Shown here in pieces: positions 23,922 through 33,702 of a stretch of DNA of 64,000 nt (positions within the stretch are counted from its first letter, which is position 1; each line of letters opens with the position of its first letter). The notes beneath the pieces are model-generated. The model saw nothing but the letters and a program-made list of their open reading frames with translations. It searched no databases and was not told where the DNA came from. Source of the DNA: Luscinia megarhynchos (taxonomy: Eukaryota > Chordata > Aves > Passeriformes > Turdidae); NCBI GenBank assembly GCA_034336665.1, contig CM067589.1:5113290-5177289 (forward strand), written 5' to 3'. A program made the translations under genes and the position numbers.

Positions 23922-25560
23922 ATGTTTTTATGAAACATCTCATTTTAAAGGCTGTGGAATTGGTAGAGGTCTCTGGAGAGTGAAGAAAGAACAGCAAGGA
24001 GCTTCCTCACTGGGAGCAGCTGTAGGAATAAATATTCTTTGTAATGGTCAGGAGTTTGAACCGTGTTCAGACTTTGTTTTTCCAACCTTTTCCTTTTTCT
24101 CTATCCCTCTCTTAGCCCTTTAGTCCTGATTTCAATTGCTCTCTTAATTTTTCCTCCCCTGAATTTTAGGAGGACAAAGCATAGAGAAGGCAAAGGTATT
24201 GAAAGAGGTGAGGAGAGACCATGGGTGGGGGCTGGATGGGAGAATGTTGTTTGGTTTGTTGTTTGTTTTATGATGCTCTTTGGGGGGATTTTGAAGCCAA
24301 AAAACCCTCATTTTCTTTCCATTTTCAACATTATCATCCTTACGTCTCTGCTCTTGTGTCTGTGGTTTGCTCGTGGGCCCTTCCCTGCCTGCTCACACTG
24401 AGAAATCTGCACATGGCCCTGGTTCTTCCCCTCCCCTGCCGTGTCTCCTCCCAGGGACAATCCACTGCATGTCCTGTCCCTCTGCTCCTGCTCTGTCCCT
24501 GGGCTGGGCTCGCATCGGTGCCACAGTGCCTTGGAGTCTGCTCCAGGGGGGTCACTTGGAAAACTGTCATCAAACCGGTTTTTTGGGAGCCATGGCATCC
24601 TCCACCCCCTCCCTCGTGCCCCACACACATTTCCACCTCCTCATCCCTCTGGAATGCTGCCAGACCCTCCTGGGCTCCTCTGCCTGTAGTGCCTGGCTGG
24701 CGTTGGTGGCTCTGTGTGTGCTGGGTGGGATTTGGGATCTGGGGAGGCAGATGGCTCTGGAGCTGGAGCTGAAGCTGTTCCAGCAATGTCACTCTGATTT
24801 CAGGCTCCTCCTGCTCTGTGGCTGATTTTTCCTGAAAGATAAAGGGCTGTGCCTCTTGGAGGCTGCTGCTCCTCTGTCAGCTTGGGTGGGAGCTGGCTCG
24901 GGATTTGTGAGCTGTCAGGGCAATCTCAGGAGGTCAGGTAGGGACAGGGTGATCTTCAGTCTCATTCCCATGGGAAATCAGGTTAACCAGCAGGGAAAGC
25001 CACAGGAGGGGAAAAAGGAAGTAGGAATTTATTCTTGCCTGTGGGAGAGATAACACAGGACTCTGCCATCCCAGGCTGGTTTAGTCTGGCTGTAAGGATT
25101 CCCTAAATCCAAGTTCTGAAGCCCCCAGCTGGCTGGATGTGTCTGGATTGAAGTGGGAATTATGAGGTGCCTGTGGCTGTCAGGTTTCAGCAGCATGATC
25201 TGCTACATCGCTTTGGAACTGGGTATGAAAATCCCTTGGATTTTACCTTGGGTGCAGAGGCATAAAGGAGAGAACAGAGCCCTGCATGCACAAATCCTTC
25301 TGCTGGGGTTTGGCCCTGCTTGGTCCCCAACACACAGCAGAGCAGTGCCTTTGCAACAGGAGAATCTGCCACAGGCCATGTAAACTTCCCTCTGGAAAAC
25401 TGATGTGCTTAATTTCATTTTACAGGGCTCAATGTTCTTGAGTTATGAACTGGAGGTGGGGGAGAATTGAAAAGGTGCATTGGGTAGAGCTCTTCAAGCC
25501 TGAGGAAGGTGTGAGTTGGCAGGAACACTCCAGCATCCTGGAGCTGCTTGTTCTGGAAAT

Positions 25561-25748
25561 GCCCTGGCACAGGGTGCCCAGAGCAGCTGTGGCTGCCCCT
25601 GGATCCCTGGAAGTGTCCAAGGCAAGGCTGGACAGGGCTCAGAGCCACCTGGGATGTGGAGCGTTGCCCAAGGCAGAGGGTTGGAACTGGATGATTTTTA
25701 AGGTCCCTCCAACACAAACCATCCTGTGATTCCAAGGTTCTGTAATCC
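25561..25748 (+). mobile_element. CR1 LINE fragment (3' end)
   Basis: It reads gccctggcacagggtgccca, the Gly/Cys-like block gctgtggctgcccctggatc, then 'gatttttaaggtccctccaa' and an octamer-like tail (atcctgtgattccaag). Confidence 0.85.
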
Positions 25749-27280
25749 TTGTTTGTCTGGTCTATATCCTGCTGCTCACAGCTACACAAAGTACCTGCCC
25801 AACAGGGAGTTTCCTGCTTTGACACCTCCTCTTGTCCCCAGGATTGACCATTCTGTGTTTCTGGAAGCTCCATGGGACCATCAGGCAGGCAGGTCACCAT
25901 GGCAGCTCAGCATTACTGAGGGGATGCTTTGAGCTGCAATGAGCCCTGCAGTGGAAAAGAAAAACAGTTAATAAAAAAAATATATTTGTCCCTCATTCCC
26001 TGGGTGAAGTTTGTCCTTCCCTTTGACTGTTTCCTCACCTTTGAGGCACTGCTGCAGTGCTGTGGAAGGTACTCACTGGCAGGGGGTTCTCCAGTTATGA
26101 CAACTTGATTTGAGAACATGCTTTTCATTAATAGTTTGCTGTGTGTGTAGCCAGGGGCATGCCTGGGCTGGATAATTGGATTTGGGAGGCCAGTGTTTGT
26201 ACAATTGTGCCACCTCTTGCTGTGAAGCCAATTTCTGCAGTGATACAGCTGATACAGCATCGGGGCAATCTGTTCCAGCCTTTGTTCCAGGGATGTCAGA
26301 CTGGTGGAAAAGTAACCACAGCAAGACTTCCCTCAACAGTGTGTCTGCTTCCAGCCCAAGGAAGCAAAATCAAGACCTTGTTCTGTGTCTCAGGTGGTCC
26401 AGGGAACAGCTGACAGAAGTGAAGCTCTGCAAAGTCTTGGGCAGTTTATGCAGATTTACTGTGTGTTCTTTTCTTGAGATCCCCTCTAACACACAAAGAC
26501 TGTTTCACTTCAGCCTGGAGCCCTTTTGTTTCTCATTTCTGTTCTTACTAAATTAAGAAATGAGAAGTTGGCAGTAGGGTTTTGCCCAGTTGGTTTTGTT
26601 TGTTGTCCATACATCCATTAAAGGTACATTTTATGCCTCTTCAGTCTATGCTTAACTATCTCAGGTAATTCAAATCTTTGCTTTTCTTTAAAAAAATTTA
26701 CCCAGTACTGTTTGGATGCTCAGTTTTTGGATCTGAGCTGGTGATTCTGTCAAATTCAGAGTTTCAGAGCCTGCTCTGCCCTCAGACAGGAAAGTGCCAG
26801 CTTTCATCCAGCCTTAGACACTTTGGGTGAAATCCAGACCTTGTGCAAGTCTGGTTTAGCCAGGAAGCTTCGAGCCTTGAGCTAAAACCACAGCGGTAAG
26901 CGAGTGTGGTGGCAGTGACTGCTGCACAGCACGTGTGCAGGGGCTGCTGCCTCCTGTCTGCCTAGTGGCCTCAAGGAATAAATAAGGAACTTGTTGTTTG
27001 TTATTTTATCTGCACACAGGGACAAGATTCTGGGTCCCAGCTCTCTGGGTTTGGTTGGTGTCCTCAGTCCAGCACCTCTGGTTTCTGCTATGGCTTTTGT
27101 ACTTCCTGCTCTCACCTTTCCCCTCACTGCCCCAGGTCCTGCCTTGCTTCCCCAGCTGTTCCCAGAGGCACTGCAATGCTCTCTATTCCCTCTCCCTCCC
27201 TGGGAGAGCCCTGGCAGGGGCTGAGGCTGGTACAGAGCTCATTGCCTTCAGTCACCTTGGGTGTGCTGGGATGTTCTCAG

Positions 27281-27362
27281 AGTCCCAGCGTGGTTCGGGT
27301 TGGAAGGGACAAACAAGGCACCCAGTCCCACCCCTGCCATGGGCAGGGACACTTCCACTAGC
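27281..27362 (-). mobile_element. CR1 LINE fragment, short
   Basis: A minus-strand CR1 3' end, with 'cgggttggaagggacaaaca' and 'cccctgccatgggcagggac'. It is truncated after about 80 bp and lies just before a plus-strand copy. Confidence 0.75.
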
Positions 27363-27400
27363 AGGGAAGTTCTGCCCTTAGAAGGCTCTCCATCTCCCCT

Positions 27401-27744
27401 GGAGTAGGGGAGGTTCCAGGGAGAGCTCAGAGCCCCTTCCAGGGCCTAAAGGGGCTCCAGGAGAGCTGGAGAGGGACTGGGGACAAGGGATGGAGGGACA
27501 GGACACAGGGAGTGGCAGCGATAGAGGGAATATTGGGAAGGAATTGTCCCCTGTGAGGCCCTGGCACAGGTGCCCAGAGCAGCTGTGGCTGCCCCTGGAT
27601 CCCTGGCAGTGTCCCAGGCCAGGCTGGGCAGGGCTGGGAGCAGCTGGGACAGTGGGAGGTGTCCCTGCCATGGCAGGGGTGGCACTGGAGGATATTTCAG
27701 GTCTTTCCCAACCCAAATCATTCTATAATGCTGTGATTCTATGT
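27401..27744 (+). mobile_element. CR1 LINE fragment, long and well preserved
   Basis: It starts in 'agggagagctcagagcccct' and runs through 'ctggggacaagggatggagg' and 'aggccctggcacaggtgccc'. It ends with caacccaaatcattctataa and octamers (gctgtgattctatg). Confidence 0.9.
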
Positions 27745-28778
27745 GGGCAGGATTGTGCAGGGTCTGGGCTCTGTTCTGGTGTGTGAGAGCAGAAATGGGC
27801 TCCACTGGTGAGTTTGATGCTCCATAAAGTGCTGGGGGCTCAAGCAGCTGCCCAGGCTCTGCCAGAGCTCCGTGGGTTGTGTCCCCCACAGGGACAGTGA
27901 GGCTGAAGGAGAACAAGGAGAACTCTGAGAGAGGTTGAAAGAGAGTTCTCTGCTTTTGAACGATTTGGGACCCAAAATCTCTGTGTTTCTCTTTAAGCTT
28001 GGTATGTCTAGAGAGGAGCAGCCCCTCACAGTTCTGCACTGGTTGCTACATGAGCTTTTCTTGGCTGCATGGCAGGATTGTCAGTGAATCTGTCAGGAGA
28101 ACCTCTGACATCAGCTTCACAAAGCAACTGTCGTGTTGAAAACTGCCTTGGGTAATTAATTAATCCTTCTGTAAATAGAAGGCTTGATGTTCACCAGCAG
28201 TGCTGTGGGATCTTTCTCAGAGGGAAATAAAGTCTGTGACAGGACCATGGTGAGCAGAGAGGCTCTTGGCAGGTGCAGGAAGCTCGTTATCCTTACAGTT
28301 AAATTCTGCAAAGGGAAAAAAAAATACAGTCTTCTGCTTGGTGGGTTGTGTTGGAGGGATGAGTCCAGGTGGGGAGGGATCCCTGAGGAAGGTGCTCAGG
28401 AATGTCCATTCCTCTGCTACAGGATGGAAGCAGCACCTGCCTCCTTCCTCCTGCACTGTCACTGGCACAGTCATGTCAGCACTGGAACCAGCACCACTTC
28501 CAGCAGCACTTCCCAGAGTGTCCCCTGGCAGGGGGTGCCAGGAGGAGCCCAGGAGCTGCTTTGTGTTCTGCTTGGGGTGCTCTCCAGGCATAAACACAGC
28601 TCACAGTGATACTGGAGAAGCTGGGCCCCATCCCAGAAGTTTGGGGGATATCCTTTGGTTTGCATGTTTGGTTGTTTTTCCACACATGACCAGAATAGAT
28701 ATTCCCCAAGCTATTTTCAGAGGAATCTTTTTTTTAAATCAGAGTTAAAATTGTTTCTCTATAATTGTTCTCAGTTAG

Positions 28779-29225
28779 CACAGAATCATGGAATGGTTTG
28801 GGTTGGAAAGGACTTCAAAGCCCATCCAAATCCACCCTCTGCCTTGCACTGTCCCAGGCTGCTCCAATCCCCATCTAGCCTGGCCTTGGGCACTGCCAGG
28901 GATCCAGGGGCAGCCACAGCTGCTCTGGGCACCTGTGCCAGCCCTGCCCACCCTGCCAGAACAATTCCTGCCCAATATCCCAGCCAGCCCTGCCCTGGGC
29001 ACTGGGAGCCATTCCCTGTGTCTGTCCCTCCATCCCTTGTCCCCAGTCCCTCTCCAGCTCTCCTGGAGCCCCTTTAGGCCCTTGGAAGGGGCTCTGAGCT
29101 CTCTCTGGAGCTTCTCCTCCCCCAACTCTCCCAGCCTGGCCCTAAAGCAGAGAGGAGGCAGAGCAGCCATTTGATCATTTCTGTGGCCTCCTCTGGATTT
29201 GCTCCAACAGGTCCATGCCTTTCTC
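28779..29225 (-). mobile_element. CR1 LINE fragment, long
   Basis: About 445 bp on the minus strand, from the tail (cagaatcatggaatggtttg at the left) to 'cctctggatttgctccaaca'. It covers the same CR1 interval as 61977-62375, which is also on the minus strand. Confidence 0.9.
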
Positions 29226-29377
29226 ATGTGGGGATCTCAGTCATAAACACTGTGTTTTTCACTCATATTCTACCTGAATTTGATTGGCACTGGGAAGTCC
29301 CTTCCCTTGAAATAAAATTATAAATCTATGTAATACAGGAAGAGTCTGGACAGAAAACAATTCTCCTGCTGTCCCTG

Positions 29378-30087
29378 TGTCTTGGTTTGAAAGACAGGTG
29401 TCTACTAAGAAAGGCACAAGCCTCTCTTGAAATGAAGAATATAAACCCCTCCCTCCAAATTATTATAATTTGGAAATTAAGGGCCTCTCAGGCAAAGATG
29501 TGGGAATTAGGAATAACAGTTCTTTACTAGGAAAATTAAAATAGAAATGCAGTATTACAAAGAACAATCCCAAACCCTGCCGGAGTCAGAATCCAAGCTG
29601 ACACCCGTCAGTCAGGCAGGGTGTTGGCAGCAGTCCCATTCAATGGTGGCTGCATCCTCCTGCAGGGGCAGATGTGGTTCAACTGGAGCAGTGCTCCTGT
29701 GGAAGGGGCAGTTTTCCTCTGAAGATTCAATGATGATGTGGAAAGGTCTGGTTTTCCTCTGGAACCCAGTGTAAAAAGGCTCTTCTGATGTTCCAAATCT
29801 CAGTTTTTATCTAGGTGGGAAAGGCTTGGCTACTCCCCTGGGTGGAGCATCTCCCAGTGGGAGGATGTAATTTTATCAGTCATGCACTGGGACTCACTGG
29901 CCATGAACAGGAGATATCTGCTGGAGGGAGGATGGGCTGTGGGAAGATAAAGATGATTGCCCCAGCTGGTTTTAGCAGATGGCCCTTAGCAGGAGATATC
30001 CCCCAGAGATAAAGGCACTGCCCCACCTGGTTTCAGCAGATGGAGTTAGAAGCCATGCTTTTGGTCCCATCCTGTGTTGCACCCTAA
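29378..30087 (-). mobile_element. Solo LTR of an endogenous retrovirus, copy 2
   Basis: It starts TGTCTTGGTTTG and aligns throughout with copies 1 and 3. It is somewhat more diverged, and its last bases are shortened (gcaccctaa where copy 1 has gcaacccaacaca). Probable target duplication is ccctg at 29373-29377 and gcctg at 30088-30092, with one mismatch. The right end lies about 20 bases before the splice acceptor of the MYO1D neck exon, so the branch point of that intron is probably inside the LTR. The exact right boundary is uncertain by a few bases. Confidence 0.8.
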
Positions 30088-30107
30088 GCCTGCTGTGTGT
30101 CCCACAG

Positions 30108-30331
30108 GTGTGGAGGGGCACGCTGGCCCGGCTGCGCTACCGGCGGACGCGGGCGGCTCTGACCATCGCGCGGCACTACCGGCGCCACAAGGTGCGCGCG
30201 TACCTGCGCGAGCTGCTGCGGCGCTTCCGCGACGTGCGGCTGCTGCCCGACCGCGGCCGCAGCATCGCCTGGCCCAGCCCGCCCAAGGTGCTGCACCGCT
30301 TCCAGGAGGCTCTGCAGGACATCTACCACAG
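30108..30331 (+). CDS. MYO1D: MYO1D exon: neck (IQ1 second half, IQ2) and pre-TH1
   Basis: This 224-nt exon has ccacag|GTG and CACAG|gtacgg. It starts on a codon boundary and ends with two bases of an Arg codon. It encodes VWRGTLARLRYRRTRAALTI, ARHYRRHKVRAYLRELLRRF, RDVRLLPDRGRSIAWPSPPK and VLHRFQEALQDIYH, about residues 708-782. WRGTLARLRYRR completes IQ1 and AALTIARHYRRHKVRAYL is IQ2. These bind calmodulin light chains and form the lever arm. WPSPPKVL is a MYO1D signature. Compared with human MYO1D (recalled) many Lys are Arg and the section after IQ2 has diverged. Codons are extremely GC- and CpG-rich. The exon is flanked at once by an LTR (left) and a satellite (right). Confidence 0.93.
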
Positions 30332-31580
30332 GTACGGCACGGCACAGAGCAGCACAGAGCAGCACAGAACAGCACAGCACAGGACAGCACAGCACAGCAC
30401 AGCACAGAGCAGCACAGCACGGTACAGCACAGAACAGCATAGAACAGCGCAGCACAGAACAGCACAGCACAGCACGGCACAGAACAGCACAGCACAGCAC
30501 AGCACAGAGCAGCACAGAACAACACAGCACAGGACAGCACACAGAGCAGCACAGCACGGGTACAGCACAGAACAGCACAGAGCAGCACAGAACAGCACAG
30601 AGCAGCATAGAACAGCATAGAACAGAACAGCACAGCACAGAGCAGCACAGAACAGCACAACACAGGACAGCACAGAGCAGCACAGAGCAGCACAGAACAA
30701 CACAGCACAGGACAGCACAGAACAGCACAGAGCAGCACAGCACGGTACAGCACAGAACAGCATAGAACAGCACAGCACAGCACAGAACAGCATAGAACAG
30801 CACAGCACAGGACAGCACAGGACAGCACAGAGCAGCACAGCACGGTACACAGCACAGAACAGCACAGAACAGCACAGAACAGCACAGAACAACACAGCAC
30901 AGGACAGCACAGAACAGCACAGAACAGCACAGAGCAGCACAGCACGGTACAGCACAGAACAGCATAGAACAGCACAGCACAGAACAGCACAGCACAGCAC
31001 GGCACAGAACAGCACAGAACAGCATAGAACAGTACAGCACGGCACGGCACAGCACAGAACAGAATAGAACAGAACAGAACAGCACAGAACAGCACAGCAC
31101 AGCACAGAACAGCACAGCACAGCACAGCACAGCACAGCACAGAACAGCACAGAACAGAACAGAACAGCACAGCACAGAACAGCACAGAACAGCACAGCAC
31201 GGCACAGCACAGCACAGAACAGCATAGAACAGAACAGAACAGCACAGAACAGCAGCACAGCACAGCACAGAACAGCATAGAACAGAACAGAATAGCACAG
31301 AACAGCACAGCACAGCACAGAACAGCACAGCACGGCACAGCACAGCACAGAACAGCATAGAACAGAACAGAACAGCACAGCACAGCACAGAACAGCACAG
31401 CACAGGACAGCACGGCGCAGCACAGAACAGCATAGAACAGCACAGAACAGCATAGAACAGCACAGAACAGCATAGAACAGCACAGCACAGAACAGCACAG
31501 AACAGCATAGAACAGAACAGCACAGAACAGAACAGAACAGAACAGCACAGAGCAGCACAGAACAGAACAACACAGAAACA
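30332..31580 (+). repeat. ACAGC/ACAGA pentanucleotide satellite, about 1.25 kb
   Basis: The array is built from five-base units, mostly acagc and acaga, giving the ten-base pattern cagcacagaa with variants (cagcatagaa, cagagcagca, caggacagca). The plus strand is almost free of T. Longer blocks recur: 'agcacggtacagcacagaac' followed by agcatagaacagc occurs near 30416, 30736 and 30941. It starts at the splice donor of the preceding exon (gtacggcacggcacagagca). Minus-strand open frames of up to 531 codons (Cys/Val/Leu-rich) and plus-strand Thr/Ala/Gln/His frames are products of the repeat. Confidence 0.97.
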
Positions 31581-31695
31581 CCCACTGCCCGTCCCAGGGA
31601 CCTCTGCCTGAAGGACAGGATTTGAGTGTTGCTGGCTTCATGCCCTTGAATAATTCTGATAATTCTGGTAATTCTGATCCAAAGATTTATTGTTG

Positions 31696-31795
31696 AATCA
31701 TGGAATCTCAGGATGGTTTGGATCTTGAAGCCCATCCACTTCCACCCCGTGCCACAAGCAAGGGCACCTGCCGCCAGACCAGATTGTTCCATTGT
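31696..31795 (-). mobile_element. CR1 LINE fragment, degraded
   Basis: A minus-strand 3' end: gaatcatggaatctcaggat, 'cttgaagcccatccacttcc' and a mutated 'gtgccacaagcaagggcacc'. Confidence 0.65.
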
Positions 31796-32745
31796 GATAA
31801 ACATTGTTTCCTTCCTTGGTCCCTTCCTGGCCTGTCTGATTGATTTTGAAAACACAGAGCAGCTGCTCTTGGATGAGGGGGAGGAGGAAAAAAATGTTCT
31901 CAGTTTCCTCAAGACTTCTCATAGTAAGCCAGTGTTTTTCTGCAGTAAAATGAGCGATGTTCCCCTTGTCACCCATGTTCTGTGTGCAGAACAGGTGTTT
32001 GTACCTTCATTAAACCTCCCACTATCTAAAGGCTGGTGATTTTTTTCTCTGGGAAGCTGTAGGCAAAGTAGGTACAATTCCAGCTGGAGAAGTGATGGCT
32101 TCTGAAAGTGGCTGAACAAGAGAAATGTTGGCTGGAGGGGCCTTCAGAGACCTCCTGTCCAGCCACCAGCTAGAAGGGCGGTTCCAGCAGCTCTAGATCA
32201 AGTCAGCTTTGTTATTCTCTCCAGCTGTCTCTTTCAGGAGAGACATCCATCCACCCACAGCCTGTCTGGGGAGAGAGTCCTGCTTTCAGAATTAGCTCAG
32301 TTATCAGAACTACAGAATTTTAGCAGCTAAAAAGCCTTTTTATAGCAGTAATCCTGGAGCTCTGGTGCTGCTGCTGAAGGCTGGGGTGTGGTGTGGAGAA
32401 GTGGATGAGCTGCCCTGCCCTGTTCCATGGTGCAGTTGGAACTGAGGGGCCAAATTCAGCTGTTAGAGGAGAATGCTGCCGTAAAGGAGCCCAAAAATGA
32501 GCTTGCAAACACTTTATTGCAAACAAATCCACCATTGGTGGCTCCTGGGTGTGGGATAGGGAGTGTGGCACCCAGACCTGTCAGGCTTGGAGGCGAGACA
32601 TGGCTAAAACATCAGCTGGCCTTTGCAGCTTTAGGAATGGCCAGGCAGGACTGGGAGGGTGTCCCCGTGGTGCTGCTCTGGCAGCAGGAGTCCTTCCTGG
32701 GTGAGCTCCGTGCTGTGGGGCTGAGCCAGGCCTTGCTTTGTGCAG

Positions 32746-32890
32746 GTGGAGAGCGGCCGAGCTCATCCGGAGCGTGCCCCCCGAGGTGCTGCCCCAGCTG
32801 AGGGCCAAGGTCGCTGCCATGGAGCTGCTGAAGGGCCACAGGGCTGACATTGGCCTCCAGAGAGCCTGGAAGGGCAACTACATCGCACTG
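32746..32890 (+). CDS. MYO1D: MYO1D exon: linker to TH1 tail
   Basis: This 145-nt exon has gcag|G and CTG|gtgagt. Its first base completes an Arg codon and it ends on a codon boundary. It encodes WRAAELIRSVPPEVLPQLRA, KVAAMELLKGHRADIGLQRA and WKGNYIAL, about residues 783-830. The WRA..LI..IP..DLPQ.RAKVAA pattern is the conserved start of the tail in the MYO1D/MYO1G branch. The following residues open the TH1 domain, which binds acidic phospholipids. The reading frame and both splice phases fit the neighbouring exons. Confidence 0.95.
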
Positions 32891-33352
32891 GTGAGTGAGG
32901 GGACCTGGGCCCAGGCTGCTGAAAGGGGCAAATTCGGCAAAATGGGCGTTGGTTTCTTGGGAGGGGAAGCACTTGGAAATTTCCTCTGTTTGTGTAGTTC
33001 AAAACCTTGACTTCACTGCACTAGGAGTGATTTTTATGAATCCTGAGCAGCACCAGCAGCATTAAAGCAGTGCCATCAGCTGGCTCTGCAAATGGGCAGA
33101 GCCAGGCTTCACTGGGAAACTAAAATGCTGGATAGAATGGAAAACAGCAGAAACTGAGCAGGAGCAAAGAAATTCTCTCTAGGCAGGTTTGATTGCTTCC
33201 CTTTGCTCCATCTTCCCTTGGAGCAGTTTGGTGTGTCAAGGTCTGGTTTCCCAAGGCACAGAAGGAGGGAGGGAGCTGTGTCCCAGCCATGCCACTGCCA
33301 GTCCCTCTTCCTTCAGCCCAAGGAGATCCTGAGCCTGTCTCTGCTCTTGCAG
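32891..33352 (+). other. MYO1D: MYO1D intron, 462 bp
   Basis: This is the shortest intron in the window. I see no repeat in it. The acceptor is ctctgctcttgcag with a good pyrimidine tract. Confidence 0.9.
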
Positions 33353-33457
33353 AAACCAGAGAGCCCCCAGAGCTCGGGCTCCTTCACCCCTGTGGCCAAC
33401 GAGCTGAAGCGCAAGGACAAGTACATGAGCATCCTCTTCTCCTGCCACGTGCGCAAG
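33353..33457 (+). CDS. MYO1D: MYO1D exon: TH1 domain, first strands
   Basis: This 105-nt exon is exactly 35 codons, codon boundary to codon boundary, between gcag|AAA and AAG|gtaacg. It encodes KPESPQSSGSFTPVANELKR then KDKYMSILFSCHVRK, about residues 831-865. This is the start of the PH-like fold of the class I myosin TH1 tail. The basic cluster ELKRKDKYM..CHVRK fits the lipid-binding face. Since the exon is in phase on both sides, skipping it would keep the frame. I have no evidence that it is skipped. Confidence 0.95.
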
Positions 33458-33634
33458 GTAACGGGGCTGGGGGGCTGGGGGGGCAGGCAGCCCGGAGCCG
33501 ACCCTGGGCGTCCTTGAGCAGCACTTCACAGCACTTCCAAGGAGCTGCAGCAGGGATTTTTGGGTGGAGCAAGGCTGGGTGGCTGCTGGGGCCTTGTCGT
33601 GCCAGAGGCACAAATAAATTGTAGAGTCTCTGCC

Positions 33635-33702
33635 CAGGCAGAGTGTTGGAACTGATGGTCTTTAAGAACACTTCAACCCAAACCATTCCACGATTTCATG
33701 AT
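33635..33702 (+). mobile_element. CR1 LINE fragment, short 3' end
   Basis: It reads gagtgttggaactgatggtc, tttaagaacacttcaaccca and aaccattccacgatttcatg. This is the last ~70 bases of a CR1. Confidence 0.7.

Larger units (their letters stand above)
17109..30107 (+). other. MYO1D: MYO1D intron, 13 kb
   Basis: The intron carries CR1 fragments (17379-17592, 21860-22004, 23771-23921, 25561-25748, 27281-27744, 28779-29225), a CpG-rich stretch with a 60-bp higher-order array (20740-21400), and LTR copy 2 at its very 3' end. The stretches 17600-20700 and 22010-23770 show nothing I recognise. Only about 20 bases (gcctgctgtgtgtcccacag) separate the LTR from the next exon. Confidence 0.8.
30332..32745 (+). 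other. MYO1D: MYO1D intron, 2.4 kb
   Basis: More than half of this intron is the ACAGC satellite. A short minus-strand CR1 follows (31696-31795). Bases 32110-32280 may contain an old, degraded CR1 (ggaggggccttcagagacct), which I cannot confirm. The acceptor is ctttgtgcag. Confidence 0.85.

Noticed and set aside
25445..25729. Open frames in CR1 copies, for example 25445-25729, 43483-43806 and 55323-55703
   Set aside because: They fall in the CR1 3' end, beyond the reverse transcriptase coding part, and the same peptides (GTLKPSQCHPCHG, MAGTPPTVP) recur in many copies.
30046..31912. Open frames of up to 531 codons on the minus strand, rich in Cys, Val and Leu
   Set aside because: They lie in the ACAGC satellite. 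A five-base period with few stop-forming variants keeps several frames open. The protein is a pure 5-residue repeat, and the frame also overlaps the MYO1D exon antisense.
32110..32280. Possible old repeat near ggaggggccttcagagacct
   Set aside because: The similarity to CR1 is short and I could not extend it.
16901..33457. Assignment as MYO1G instead of MYO1D
   Set aside because: MYO1G shares the neck and linker pattern, but the TH1 exons ([40 protein letters not shown]) fit MYO1D far better (family sequences recalled).
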